From Coptodactyla brooksi (lineage: Eukaryota; Arthropoda; Insecta; Coleoptera; Scarabaeidae): DNA of 29,957 bases. Position 1 is the stretch's first letter, and every line of letters begins with the position of its first letter. The stretch is from assembly GCA_033557675.1 (NCBI GenBank), contig JAWQRM010000121.1, positions 1 through 29,957 on the forward strand, read 5' to 3'. The notes under the pieces were generated by a model, which did no database searches, had not been told where the DNA came from, and worked only from the letters and a program-made list of their open reading frames with translations. Positions 19,739 to 29,957 of the stretch are shown here, in pieces. Position numbers and translations under genes: made by a program.

Positions 19739-20640
19739 GAACAACCAGACCCGGAATCATTGACACAAAGTAAAGGTATTGTTAGTCTTACCAAAGATTA
19801 ATACCAGAGAGACAGTTAGTTTGATGAAAGTGTGTCCCAACCATTACCAGTTTCGCTTCTTTCTTTCCATATCTGTAATTTTCCATAAGTCGTCATTGGT
19901 TATTTTTTCTGTCCAACACATTTTGATGATGTTTGCAACTTAAAAAAAAGTTGAATAATTACTGACTTATACAAATTTCCCTGTTGAATAACATAATATT
20001 CCCCACACTGAAATTGGTCCATTTACCAAATTAGTAGATTCCGCCTTACTTCAGTGATCAGCAAAACATCAATTAGAAGTTTAAATTAAAGGAAACTTCC
20101 CTCTCTGTATACGTACCGTTTCGATAATATGAATGCTCTCTACAGGGTATTTTAAACACACATTAAACGTTTTGAGGTAAAACTATTTCAAGGGTTCATA
20201 ACAAATAATAACAATCAATTAAGACAAATGTAATAAATGTTGAGAATCGCACGTTGAGATAAAACAATAGCACTGGTTTCATTTCAAAGATATTCCGAAA
20301 ATCGTCATACACTGCTTAACCCTATATTCATATGAACTGAAACTAATTTAGTATAATGCTTGTTATAACATATATTGTGATAAAAAGCAACGTAAGCATT
20401 GCAGGAATGATCTAAATACAACAAACGCATTCATTAACCTTCATATGACCTTCATATTAATTAACAATTACTGCTAACAAAGGCTTTCTAAAGTATGTAG
20501 CCAACGATGGAACAGAATGATAAAAAGTTCCACAAAATAAGAAGGTTAGGTGTCCAAAAGCCAATATTCGGAGCTACGCCTTAGGGCTTTCAGACTACAG
20601 TGCTGATATTTCAAGTATGAATGGCGCTTTTTCTCTCTTC
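19739..20640. other. Stretch with no recognised gene
   Basis: Mostly AT-rich with no recognised frame. It may include the 5' end of the piggyBac element; a TTAA followed by CCCTATATTC at 20316-20329 resembles a piggyBac end but has no partner that I can find. Joined across the MITE, 19394-19447 plus 19739 onward reads as one open frame of 38 codons, not recognised. Confidence 0.4.
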
Positions 20641-20649
20641 CTATCTCCT

Positions 20650-21975
20650 GATATTTTAAACGTATTTAAAAAAAAACAAACAGAAAAGCATTTTATAACA
20701 AATGGAATAATGAAAATTCAGCTAGAATTAAAAACTGTTTACCTATTGATTCTATAGAGATCGAAGCTTATATCGGTCTGATACTTGGCGCTCTTCACAG
20801 TTCTAAAGAGGTTGTCGATATGATTTGGTGTCAAGATACTTCTTACTGTCGTCATTTCAGTGCTTTGATACCTATGAAACCAGGCAGGAACGAAAATCTA
20901 TAGATAAGTTAGCTCCAATAAGAGATATTCTCGTTTTCAATTGTAAAACATCTCTCAATCCAGGCAACCATTTTTATATAGATGACCAATTTATACCATT
21001 TAGGAGCAAGGCTCCGTCCAAGTTTACATGAAGAGCAAACTTGATAAGTGTGGTATAAAAATATCGGCTCTTCTAGGCTGCAGTACTTCTTACATTGCAA
21101 ATACGCAAGTATATTTTGGTAAGTTTTTCGGATCGGTAAATAAAATAAACAATATACTTAACTTATGTCTCTATTTATTTTTAGGGAAGCAAGGCAACAA
21201 ACCAGAAAAAGGTCGAGATCAAGCAGTGGTCCTAGACATGGTGGAGCATTTAGGAGGCGGATTTGATATAACGACCGACAATTTTTTTACGAATTTAGAG
21301 CTTGCCGACAAACTATGGGAAAAATATTAATCTGTGTGGAACCCTTTGAAAAAACAAACCATTTATTCCCAAAGAACTTTTCCAGCACCGTATAAGTAGA
21401 GATTTTCAAGCATGTTTACTTTTAGAAAGAATAGAACCCTAGTGTCTTACGTTCTGAAAGACAAAGCTGCCGTCATCTTGCTCTCAAGTGAGCATACTGA
21501 TGATAAAGAACAATTTTATAAACCGGATATTATTCTACATTATAATGCAACGAAAGGGGCTGTCGATACCACAGATAAATTACCCAAAGAATATCCTGTG
21601 CAGAGAGGGAGAGAAAGATAAATCGGTGGCCAATGGTCATATTTTGTCATCTTATAGATATAACGGGAATAAATTCTTATAAATTGTGGTTGCTAAGAAA
21701 TTCCGATTGGAACAAGAACAGCTTAGATAAACGCAAACTGTTTATCTTAACATTAGGCAAAGAAGTCATAAAGAAGAACGTTTTCCGAGGATATAATAAA
21801 TACATTCAGCTGAGTACAAAACGTCACATGACAGATGTGTTTCCCGAACTATAGCGGCCCATAGAATACAGAGTTGATCAACAAAATAACACCAGGGGGC
21901 GCTGCTACATCTATCAAAGGGAAAAAGACAGAATAATAAGAAAAGCATGTTTCAAGTGTAACAAATTCGTATGTT
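20650..21975 (+). pseudogene. piggyBac-family transposase pseudogene
   Basis: Remnant of a piggyBac DDD transposase, which excises and inserts elements precisely at TTAA. Segments in order: FYNKWNNENSARIK and IEIEAYIGLILGALHSSKEV (about 20690-20815); ETRQERKSIDKLAPIRDILV, then NPGNHFYIDDQFIPFRSKAP with the first catalytic Asp (about 20875-21030); KCGIKISALLGCSTSYIANT and QVYFG; a probable 66-bp intron; GKQGNKPEKGRDQAVVLDMV and GGFDITTDNFFTNLELADKL with the second Asp (about 21270). Then KNRTLVSYVLKDKAAVILLS and HYNATKGAVDTTDKLPKEYP with the third Asp; DITGINSYKLWLLRNSDWNK; LFILTLGKEVI. The C-terminus RGRCYIYQREKDRIIRKACF followed by KCNKFVC is the cysteine-rich DNA-binding domain with one Cys lost. 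The three catalytic Asp are kept, but several frameshifts and stops break the frame. Element ends and TTAA duplications were not identified. Confidence 0.9.
21119..21184 (+). other. Probable 66-bp intron in the piggyBac transposase
   Basis: The intron starts GTAAGTTTTTC and ends with a pyrimidine-rich CTATTTATTTTTAG. Removing it joins QVYFG to KQGNKPEKG in frame, restoring the usual piggyBac segment in which a tyrosine-rich motif is followed by GK/GKQ. Without removal the frame diverges into unrelated residues and a shift is needed. The length suits a short insect intron. No transcript evidence is available. Confidence 0.75.
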
Positions 21976-24479
21976 AGAACGGAGACAGTTTGTAAAAATT
22001 TTACAAATACTATGTAATTACTGAGTTACTATTTGTTACTAATTATTATTTGTGTGGAATTTGAGTGTAGTTGTTATTTGTCATTAATTTTAACTAATAC
22101 ATGTATTATATTAAAAACAAAAATACAACTGAATTTTTGGATGATAACGTAGATGGATAAGGTTCACCTGGACGGAGAACCTGGGAGGATAGCAGGGCCG
22201 TCAGGGTTGTCGTCATTTTATGATCGTCCAAGAGAATACGGTATGTAACTCTTGTCACCGGAAGTCATATCAACCCACATGCTCCGAAATTCTATATGTT
22301 ATGTAGTGTTGTGTTCCTATATACCGACGCATAAGTAGGTAGATCGTAAATTTGTTATCGTACTTCCTGGTTGGTTAATGAAAAATTCAATATTCTCCGA
22401 AAATAAAATATCTTCCGGGTATCTTCCGTCTTGACGTAATTTTACGACGGCTGGTAGGCATATTTTCCAAAACACTTTACGATCCGGATCCGGTTCGAAT
22501 TCTAATTTCTTTCAAGGGGTCGGAAGGAAGGCAATATCCTTCCAGCAATAAAAAACAATGTCAGGCGAACAGTAAACACATCTCGCGGAAACGTTAGAGG
22601 AAAACTTTAACCGCTACCATCAACGGTCCACGATCCAATAAAAGCTGTTCATCCAATCGGAAGCTACCTGTAATTAAGAATGACTTTTAACTGCAAATTT
22701 GTTTTATACCACGATTTTCCACTATGCTTATTAATAATCCGATCTCAATATCCGACAGCAATATTATTTTTCTATAAGCAAATTATCGAAATAGTAGTAT
22801 TATCGGTTAATTAAATAATACTTTCTATTAATTTAAATCACGACAATTTGACAATCCCTCCAGCCTACGTATTATCGCACACACGTTCCAATACTAAATT
22901 TTACAAATTTCCATTCCACCGTATTATCAACGGTGAACTCAAGAATTTCTGCTTGGAATTTTATGTCCGGCACATGTCCCGGCCTTTAATTCCATATAAG
23001 ATGTCAGTCGTAATGGTAGACAGGATACCCGCATGCCGACCGTATCGGGATCGATATTTGAAATTCCGCCGTTTGCGGAACAAAATTTTGTCACGTACGA
23101 GACTCCAAATGAAATTAAATCGATTTTACATTTCTGCTGCATACAATGTATTCGCGTTTCGCGTTGTTATGCAGTTGAATAAAAACAGGATAAAACAAAA
23201 CAATTACGCAAAAAGCCATTGGTGACAATTGTAGATTAATTGAAAAACATTTTCGCTCAGCCGATTTTTTCATCCATTCTTTTGCATCTATTGGTTTGTT
23301 TTGATTTTATACCAGTTATCGCTTTCAATTCCAAATATACCGATTTCCATTCCATTAGAATCCAATAAACCGTTTCAGCGAGTTTAACTTTTATTATACC
23401 AATAGACATTAAGCTTACTGAAAAACTGATTTATCTAAATTTTGTCTGAGAAGGGAATATTGGGTCCCTATTCGCAAATTTATATTTATTTTCTATTAAT
23501 ATAAACGCTTAAAAAAATTCTAAAAATATATTTTTTACTAACCAATGCTTCCAAACACACAAGTTTATGAACGGTCGTATGAAAGTATTGTCAAATAAAA
23601 AATGTTCGCTTGATCATTTTGAAGTGATCATATCACTTCATTCTTAATCATTAAAAAGTTAACATTTCATAGGCCACAAATTAAAATTTTATTCTACAGG
23701 ATATAGTTTTTAGTAAATCGAATCCGAGAAATAAACCGAATAGTGACACTTACTTCAACATGATTGCTGAATAAATCATTCTCATGGAAAAGAGCCAAGT
23801 CCTATCGAATGCGAAGTTCAATAGATCATTCGACATAATCTTCACCCAGTTATACATAACCCAGTTTCTTAATAGACACGCTGTATACGTAATGTTTCCA
23901 AAATAATGCATAAGAGTTCGAAGGATGATGCCCAATATCAATTCCGGAAAAAAATTCTAGAAATATATGTACGTAATTTCATTAAGATAACGACCTTGAA
24001 TATATATATTGGTTTCCAATAGATTCATTTTCCCCGTAGAAGGTATGATTCCTCACATAAAATATTTAATTCTTTTTTTTTTTACTTTCTCGTAATAGAA
24101 AGTGTTGCATTCGAAAAAAAATCGATGTCGAGATTTTGATAGATGAATTAGGTTACTTGTAGTCTTTTTGTAGCCTATCTGTGCTATTTTTGGTGGTTGC
24201 TCCTGTAAGTCATTTGTAGACTGCTACGTTAGACTGATTAAAAGATTACTTTACATACAAGCTAATTACTATGTAATTTGGTCATAATAAGGATTTCGTA
24301 AAAATCGTTCATACGGTTGAGGTATTTAACTTTTATTACAACTTTTTGTAACAAAATATATTTCATGTGCTAGTTTTTATTCTCATTGATTAATATCTAT
24401 GCAAAATAGTTATTTATCGTCTTTGGTTTAAACATTAAACTAAGATGGTTTAAAATGTAGAGTTCTCATTCATATTATA
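21976..24479. other. Stretch with no recognised gene
   Basis: About 22,400-23,250 is less AT-rich, with CG dinucleotides and short motifs such as CCGGATCCGG. It includes a 125-codon open frame (22848-23225) rich in Arg, Lys and Phe with no motif I recognise, which I treat as chance. GAAGTGAT-CAT-ATCACTTC (23621-23639) is a small hairpin. The remainder is AT-rich. The 3' end of the piggyBac element must lie in the first few hundred bases but was not located. Confidence 0.45.
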
Positions 24480-25260
24480 CAGGCTGTTCCCTGAGGTAAC
24501 CGACAAACTTATATCATGTATTCTAGAGACGATTCTGTTCAAAAAAGTTCATATACATCACAGCTCAATTACTTTTCATTCTCGATAAGGAATATCGATA
24601 AAAGAAGACATTTATTAAGAAACTATATAATAACATAAAAACTAATGTTATAATAATTGCTCGAATTGCGCCCCTGTGCATTCCAAACATGCTGCTAGTC
24701 TTTGAGCTTTGTTTTGTTGCTAGTTAATATCTGCAAGTTCATTTCGCAAAGAATCTACTGCCTCAACTAATCTGGCTATCAAATCTTCTTGCTTATTATA
24801 AACACGTATCTGGCTTACCATTATTATAAACACGAGATTCAAGGCAACCCCAAAAGAAAAGTCAGGAGAACGTGCAGGCCATACTATAGGGCTTCCCCTT
24901 CCTATCCACTGTCTACAAAACGTGTCGCGCCGAGATTCTAGTGCAATATTTTCTATGTATTCTGTCAAAGTATTCTCCAAAAAATAGCGATAATAATTTG
25001 CCGTAAGACGATTTTCAATAAAATGCGGCCCAATAATGTGATTATTTAACAACCTACACCATACATGCACAGAGAAGCGTTCTTGCCGATTGTCCACAAC
25101 TACACCACATACAAATTACATTAACTGATGCACATTTCTATTTTTGTCGATATCTCGAAAACAAAAAAGAATTGACCTTTGATGCATACGAACTTTTTTG
25201 ATCAGAACCACTTCCAGAATACATAATATAAATTTGTCGGTTGCCTCATAGAGCACCTTG
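24480..25260 (-). mobile_element. Tc1/mariner-superfamily element, 781 bp, internally deleted
   Basis: The imperfect terminal inverted repeats begin CAGGCTGTTCCCTGAGG at the left, and the right end read in reverse begins CAAGGTGCTCTATGAGG. The match continues through about 100 bp (CAACCGACAAA, TATGTATTCT, TCAAAAAAGTTC). TATA/TA flanks both ends. The minus strand encodes a transposase remnant at 24650-25097: QERFSVHVWCRLLNNHIIGP, NYYRYFLENTLTEYIENIAL, RRDTFCRQ, then WIGRGSPIVWPARSPDFS. After a TAG stop at 24720 comes QQNKAQRLAACLECTGAQFE. The usual HDGAPxHF segment with the second catalytic Asp is missing between CRQ and WIGRG, and the N-terminal half including the first Asp is gone. The protein type is one common in insects. 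As seen it is a non-autonomous deletion derivative. Confidence 0.88.
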
Positions 25261-28200
25261 TATATTCCTTCGTGAGTGAAAAAATCGATTTTGTGTTATT
25301 AATCTCAAACAACACCCCATTAATAGAAGAATTGCTAAAGTTAAGCCACGCCATATTTCAACAGCTTACTGCTTGATATCAGTGCAACATTATTTTGAAT
25401 AAGATCCTCGCTTATATGTATTTGATTTTTTCTATTAAACTTTAGTTAGGCTAATAAATCTGCTAAACTCTATTATAATCACTTGTTTTACTAAACATTA
25501 ATATATGCGCCATGTGCTTTTCTTGTTTTGTTTTGTAATTGTCGAAACACATATTGTGGAGTTGGGATTGTCATGCATGTGTTGCAGAGGTTGAGGCATT
25601 TAACAGTGTATAATTATTATTGGTAGCTTAGATTGTCAAGAATAAGGAAGGTCTAAATACAAAAGGGACTCAGGGCAACCGAGATGTTGAAAAATCTCAA
25701 AGTAGGGATGAGTCTGTATCAAAATCAGTGGACTTTATCAAGCAGATCTACAGCTGCAAATAACCTACATTCCACTGAGCATAAAAATGTAAGAAGAAGC
25801 TACCAAACAAGTTTCATTACAGCAAGAACAATGTTAGTGTTATTGTTGATTTGGACACCATTACAATTTTTTCTGTATTTTGTAAACTGTAAATTTTGTT
25901 ATGGAACTAGAGGTGCTATAAAGTGTGACACATGCATTATCATCATGCAGAGATGAAGTAGAAATCTCAAAGCTTGAATATACAGGGCATGTCAAAAAAG
26001 TTGTGGATACTCGCATAAGGAAACAAAAGAATTAAATGAAAGGAAAGTCCTAAAAGATTATGGTAAAAGTATCTAAATCACCGTCTGAAATGTTGCCGTT
26101 GCGGGTGTAAGTAGAACCCAAATGATAGTTTCAACAGCTTACTTTCATGATGACTCCCTAAAGCCATGGAAGCGCTATGGGCTTACAACTTAAGAATTTA
26201 TCGATGAGAGTTCAGTTATGATACCAAATATTTGACAAGGCCTTCATATGAATTCTGGGATGTTTACTAAAGTTTATTTATTAAAGCTTACTTACTGGAA
26301 AGTTTAACTATTGAAGGTCTGAAACATATTCACACAACAAGAAAAACGTGCTAAGTAGGCTCAGGAACAAAACAAATAAACTAAAGGTTAAAGAAACATT
26401 GTTAAGAGGATAAAATGATATGATGGATAAAATGATATGGTGCATTTTAAGCCATATTCGTGTTTTGTTTTCCTGTTGTAGTTGCTTTATAAGTTAATAT
26501 GTGTTTTCTATTTCTGATAGATTTTTGTGAAAAACTACAATTGCAAACTTGAAATTTTGCAAAGTTAATAAGAACACTAAATAAAGTGATATTTTATATT
26601 TCATAATAATAAAAATTGTATTTATTATACTATGGAAGGTGATGCCACCAAAACATTGGTGTTTGCAAGTTTATTTTGAGTTTGATTGACATTTTATGAT
26701 TAAAATATTTGAAACTAGTTTATTTTGTATAATATTGGTTGCTTACTCTATTGACACTCTTTTTGTCATGAAAGTAGAAAGTCGTACTCCTACCTAGAGT
26801 TCCTATTCAGAGGCCAATTTATTTTTTTTGGTTTCAACAAAAAGTAGTAAATTATTTATTTCACATCTAGGCGGAATATCCACGGCAAAACATCAAATTC
26901 ATGATAATTATATGTTAGGCAATAACCTAAATATCGATTCTATTAAACTGGTTTCAAGGAACAATCATTTTTCAATTCAGCTTATTTTCATAACCAAATA
27001 ATATTTGATTACAATAAATTATCTGTCTGAAAAATTAAGCCTGCATTCGATCTGAAATGAAAGTGTTGAACTTAATAATTGATTTAAAATTACCTCTTTT
27101 AGAATCAAATTCGAATAGTTTTAATAAAAACAAATCAGCGATGGTATTGAGGTAATAATTATGTGTAATAGTTAACACACTGGCCTATAACAGCTATCAT
27201 GTACATTAACAAATTAATATTTGAGAAAATGACAAAAACCATTAATTAAATGTAAATTATAAGTCTAAAACAAAATACCTTTAGACTTGTTGCCCTTCAT
27301 AAAGTAATCTCAATCTTTTGATAACTACATCGCCTTGAGGGTCGTAATTAAAGTACTAATTATTCCGACTTTTACCTAGTTGTCAACTCCGATTCTGAAT
27401 AAGCAAGGACAAATTCAGGTGTCCCTATTCATTTGCATTTGAGCGGATTACTGGAAGCTGAACAAATCGCACTTTTAGTCTGGAGGCAACTGCAGCGGGC
27501 GCAAGTTCCCAAACAGGGTTGTTTGTCAAGAACTTTATCTTCCAATTAGAGCTTTTGTGCATAATTAAATAAACGCGAAATTAATTTATGACCGCAGTCG
27601 GAAACTGTTTTAGCGTATTTTGTCACTTTGGGGTCGCGCGAGCTGACAGAGAAAAACACTAAATTTTTTTTAATAGTATTGAGCTGCTCTCGGTAACCAA
27701 TCCGGATTCTGGTCTGTTTTCTTCCTTTATTTATTCTCCGTATTTCCGTATACTCTCCCTTGACAACAGAAATGTATATCTACCACATGATTAATTAAAC
27801 GGTATGCGGCAGATGGTATAACCGCTCAAGAGAGATTTTCAGTTATTACTGTACGTCAGCAAAATTAATACCTCCAGATTTAAACCGAAATAAGCCCGCC
27901 TACTTTCCGAAATTAAACGGGATTAAATTTTGAAGATGCAATAATTCGGCCGCACCCAGATCCTCATTACTTTAAGCTCGACTCTGGTTGTTCTATAGGA
28001 TGTGGCACTGGGAACAACAGCCGCAGAATTCGTATTGTATAGGGAGAATTTAGAATTTATGAGATAGATTTATGTAGTCAACGCTTTATGGCTTTACTCA
28101 CGTGCTCCAGTTTGTGGTGGCGCATGGTTATTTATTGTTGTCCTGCCGTTGTTTGTTCGTGGTATTAATTGCACGGTAATTGTACAAAATGAGTTGTGGT

Positions 28201-29234
28201 GCGAAGTAATTATACATGTATGCAGAATCTTCTAACTCACCTCAATTAACAACTTTGTACTATTGAACCCGTTTGTATCATTTGGTGACCGTGTTAATTT
28301 GTCCTGATCAATTAATTTTTAATTATCTACCATTTGCTTTATGCAAATTTAAGAGTTAATGAGCTTCGAAAATCGACCAGATTTTCGAACTGATTTTGTG
28401 CTCCAGGCCTATAATTTAAATTAGTGTAAATTAAAGCTGAATTTGTAATTTACCGAAGGTTTGTTTTGCTTTAGTTTCGGACAGTTTGCTTTCTGATTAA
28501 ATCTGTAAACATAATGGAAACACACTGAATTTTCATAATATCACATTACATACATTACTAATACTAATATATATTTGCAGGTAATTTATGTGGTAATATC
28601 GCACGAAATTGCTAAATACCAACTTTACGGTAATTTAGCAGAAACAATACAACCGTATATACCAATCGACCGCATAATAATGAGTTATGGCACAAAGAGC
28701 TCCTTATTATTATTGCTATTAACGAGAAGTTTAAAATTATTAATAAATGGTGGCGATAATCGATTATATTCATCTCGATTCTCAATACAACATCCAGGAT
28801 AGTCTAACAAAAATTAGTGTACGTTTGAAGTCACATTTATAACTTTTTAGGGTAGCTTTTTTGACTATTTCTCGCTTGGCTTGGATTGTTAACCTTAGGG
28901 TAGGTTTATTTGGGTGTTTATGATTGGTATTTCCATATCCTTTCAGCTCATTTGTTATTTTTATTGTCTTGTTTACGTCAGGACCTATCCTAGATCATTG
29001 TCTCATGTTTGATTCATTATAACGTTGTGTTGCGTAAGTAATAGTTTGAAGAACGAGTGTAAATATGTTTTTCTGTGCTGTATTTAAATTGACTAAAAAT
29101 ATAACCTCGAACCTTACAAGGATTGTACGATGATGAACAATATGACGATTAACTTGAAGGTAAGATATCGAGCGCAATGGAAAGCGATCTTAGCAATGAA
29201 CATGTGCATGTTAGTGATCAGCACAGTGACTGTC

Positions 29235-29264
29235 CACCCTAGGGTGAGTAAAAAACTAGTTTTT
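29235..29264. repeat. Two adjacent CTAG-centred palindromes
   Basis: CACCCTAGGGTG (29235-29246) and AAAAACTAGTTTTT (29251-29264) are both perfect palindromes centred on CTAG. With the hairpin at 29395 they suggest a decayed mobile-element segment about 200 bp long. Confidence 0.7.
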
Positions 29265-29394
29265 GTACCGGCCCAAAAACGGTTTGAAGAGGTGACACCA
29301 CCCCTCAAAGTTTCAGCGATTTTCGCTTTTTGGCGAATAACTCCGTAACGAACACAGATAAAAATTATGTTGTACCCAGGAATATTCGCCTTCA

Positions 29395-29424
29395 AAAACT
29401 ACATCACACGCGTGATGTAGTTTT
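29395..29424. repeat. 13-bp-arm perfect hairpin
   Basis: AAAACTACATCAC, a 4-nt loop ACGC, then the exact complement GTGATGTAGTTTT. The arms are not low-complexity, so chance is unlikely. It may be a palindromic terminus of a mobile element or a protein-binding dyad. Confidence 0.85.
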
Positions 29425-29957
29425 CACAATCGAAAATTGCAACCCATTATAAATTAAAAATCTTAAGAATGTACCTGTTTATAAAGCAGGCTGCAAGTTT
29501 TATCTACCGTCAATATGTTATATGAGTTACATCTGGAATTATAAGTTTTAAAGTGTTCACGTGATAATCATCAAATAAATATGCACTCTTCAGGTACATC
29601 GGATACTTTGCGGATATCTTTCTATTACAATTATATTATTTATAGGTAAATATATCGATAAGCGCGTATTGAGTTAATTATGATTTGAAATATTCACGTG
29701 ATAACCTTAATCTCATAATTCACTCATTATGTGAACTTTTATTGTTTGCGTGCATCAGATATTTTGTATATACCTGTTATTACAATTATTTTTAATTAAT
29801 TGATTTAATCATATCAATAATTTACGTAATAATACAATAAGCGTAAATTCGTTTTATTACTTTCTTTGAAGATAAGTATTTTTGTTTCAAATATAACGTA
29901 AATGCAGCTTAGATGTTGCAGTGGAGTTACTCTAACGATTATCGAACGGATCAGTCT

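Larger units (their letters stand above)
25261..29957. other. Long stretch with no recognised gene
   Basis: No protein family is recognised. A 90-codon plus-strand frame at 25684-25956 has a hydrophobic segment and several cysteines but no assignable motif. A possible element terminus, TATACAGGGCATGTC, lies at about 25979. The block about 27,400-28,020 is less AT-rich, with CG-containing segments and ATTAATTTATGACC-type motifs, and could be conserved non-coding DNA or the edge of an upstream exon or promoter. The palindromes near 29.2-29.4 kb are listed separately. Confidence 0.45.

Noticed and set aside
20316..20329. TTAA followed by CCCTATATTC as a piggyBac left end
   Set aside because: No matching inverted end plus TTAA was found to the right of the transposase, so the boundary is unsupported.
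22848..23225. 125-codon plus-strand frame
   Set aside because: No domain, no repeat structure, no splice context and no homology that I recognise. Such a length is possible by chance in a less AT-rich island.
25684..25956. 90-codon plus-strand frame with a hydrophobic segment and Cys residues
   Set aside because: No signal peptide at the N-terminus, no recognisable family and no neighbouring support.

Overview
This window looks like nuclear DNA of an insect or a close arthropod relative. It is AT-rich and almost entirely non-coding. It carries one intron-flanked exon of a conserved neuronal gene and a dense set of old transposable-element remnants of classes typical of insects: mariner, piggyBac, Penelope-like elements, APE-type LINEs, foldback/MITE-like elements. 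There are no bacterial operons, CRISPR arrays or recognisable RNA genes. The order cannot be fixed from the sequence alone.

The only host coding sequence I can defend is a 156-bp exon on the minus strand (1896-2051). It encodes the neuroligin-type segment with HGESYEWNSGNPYDG and NFRLGVLG, and has a clean polypyrimidine/AG acceptor and a GTAAG donor. The rest of the window is then plausibly intron or 5' flank of that neuroligin gene, since upstream exons would lie at higher coordinates. No other exon was recognised.

Layout: 1-2.7 kb, neuroligin exon and its introns. 2.7-5.6 kb, a broken DDE transposase with four in-frame stops, a Penelope-like GIY-YIG fragment, and an 807-bp foldback element. 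5.6-8.1 kb, unrecognised. 8.1-9.6 kb, a near-perfect 24-bp hairpin and two Penelope-like fragments head to head. 9.6-13.6 kb, unrecognised. 13.66-14.65 kb, a 990-bp mariner with intact TIRs and TA duplications whose interior is a fused, tandemly triplicated remnant. 14.7-16.3 kb, unrecognised. 16.4-19.2 kb, a retroelement graveyard: Penelope fragment, LINE 3' end, LINE endonuclease scrap, Penelope fragment. 19.45-19.73 kb, a 285-bp TIR element packed with AGGTCA/TGACCT hexamers and flanked by a 6-bp target duplication. 20.6-22.0 kb, a piggyBac pseudogene with an apparent 66-bp intron. 24.48-25.26 kb, an internally deleted Tc1/mariner-superfamily element. 25.3-30 kb, mostly unrecognised, with a palindrome cluster near 29.2-29.4 kb.

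Nothing here works as a multi-gene system. The most unusual items are the nuclear-receptor-hexamer MITE (19448-19732), the mariner with a post-deletion triplication (13664-14653), and the head-to-head Penelope pair (8285-9575). All element calls rest on reading translated motifs and termini by eye; no database search was possible.
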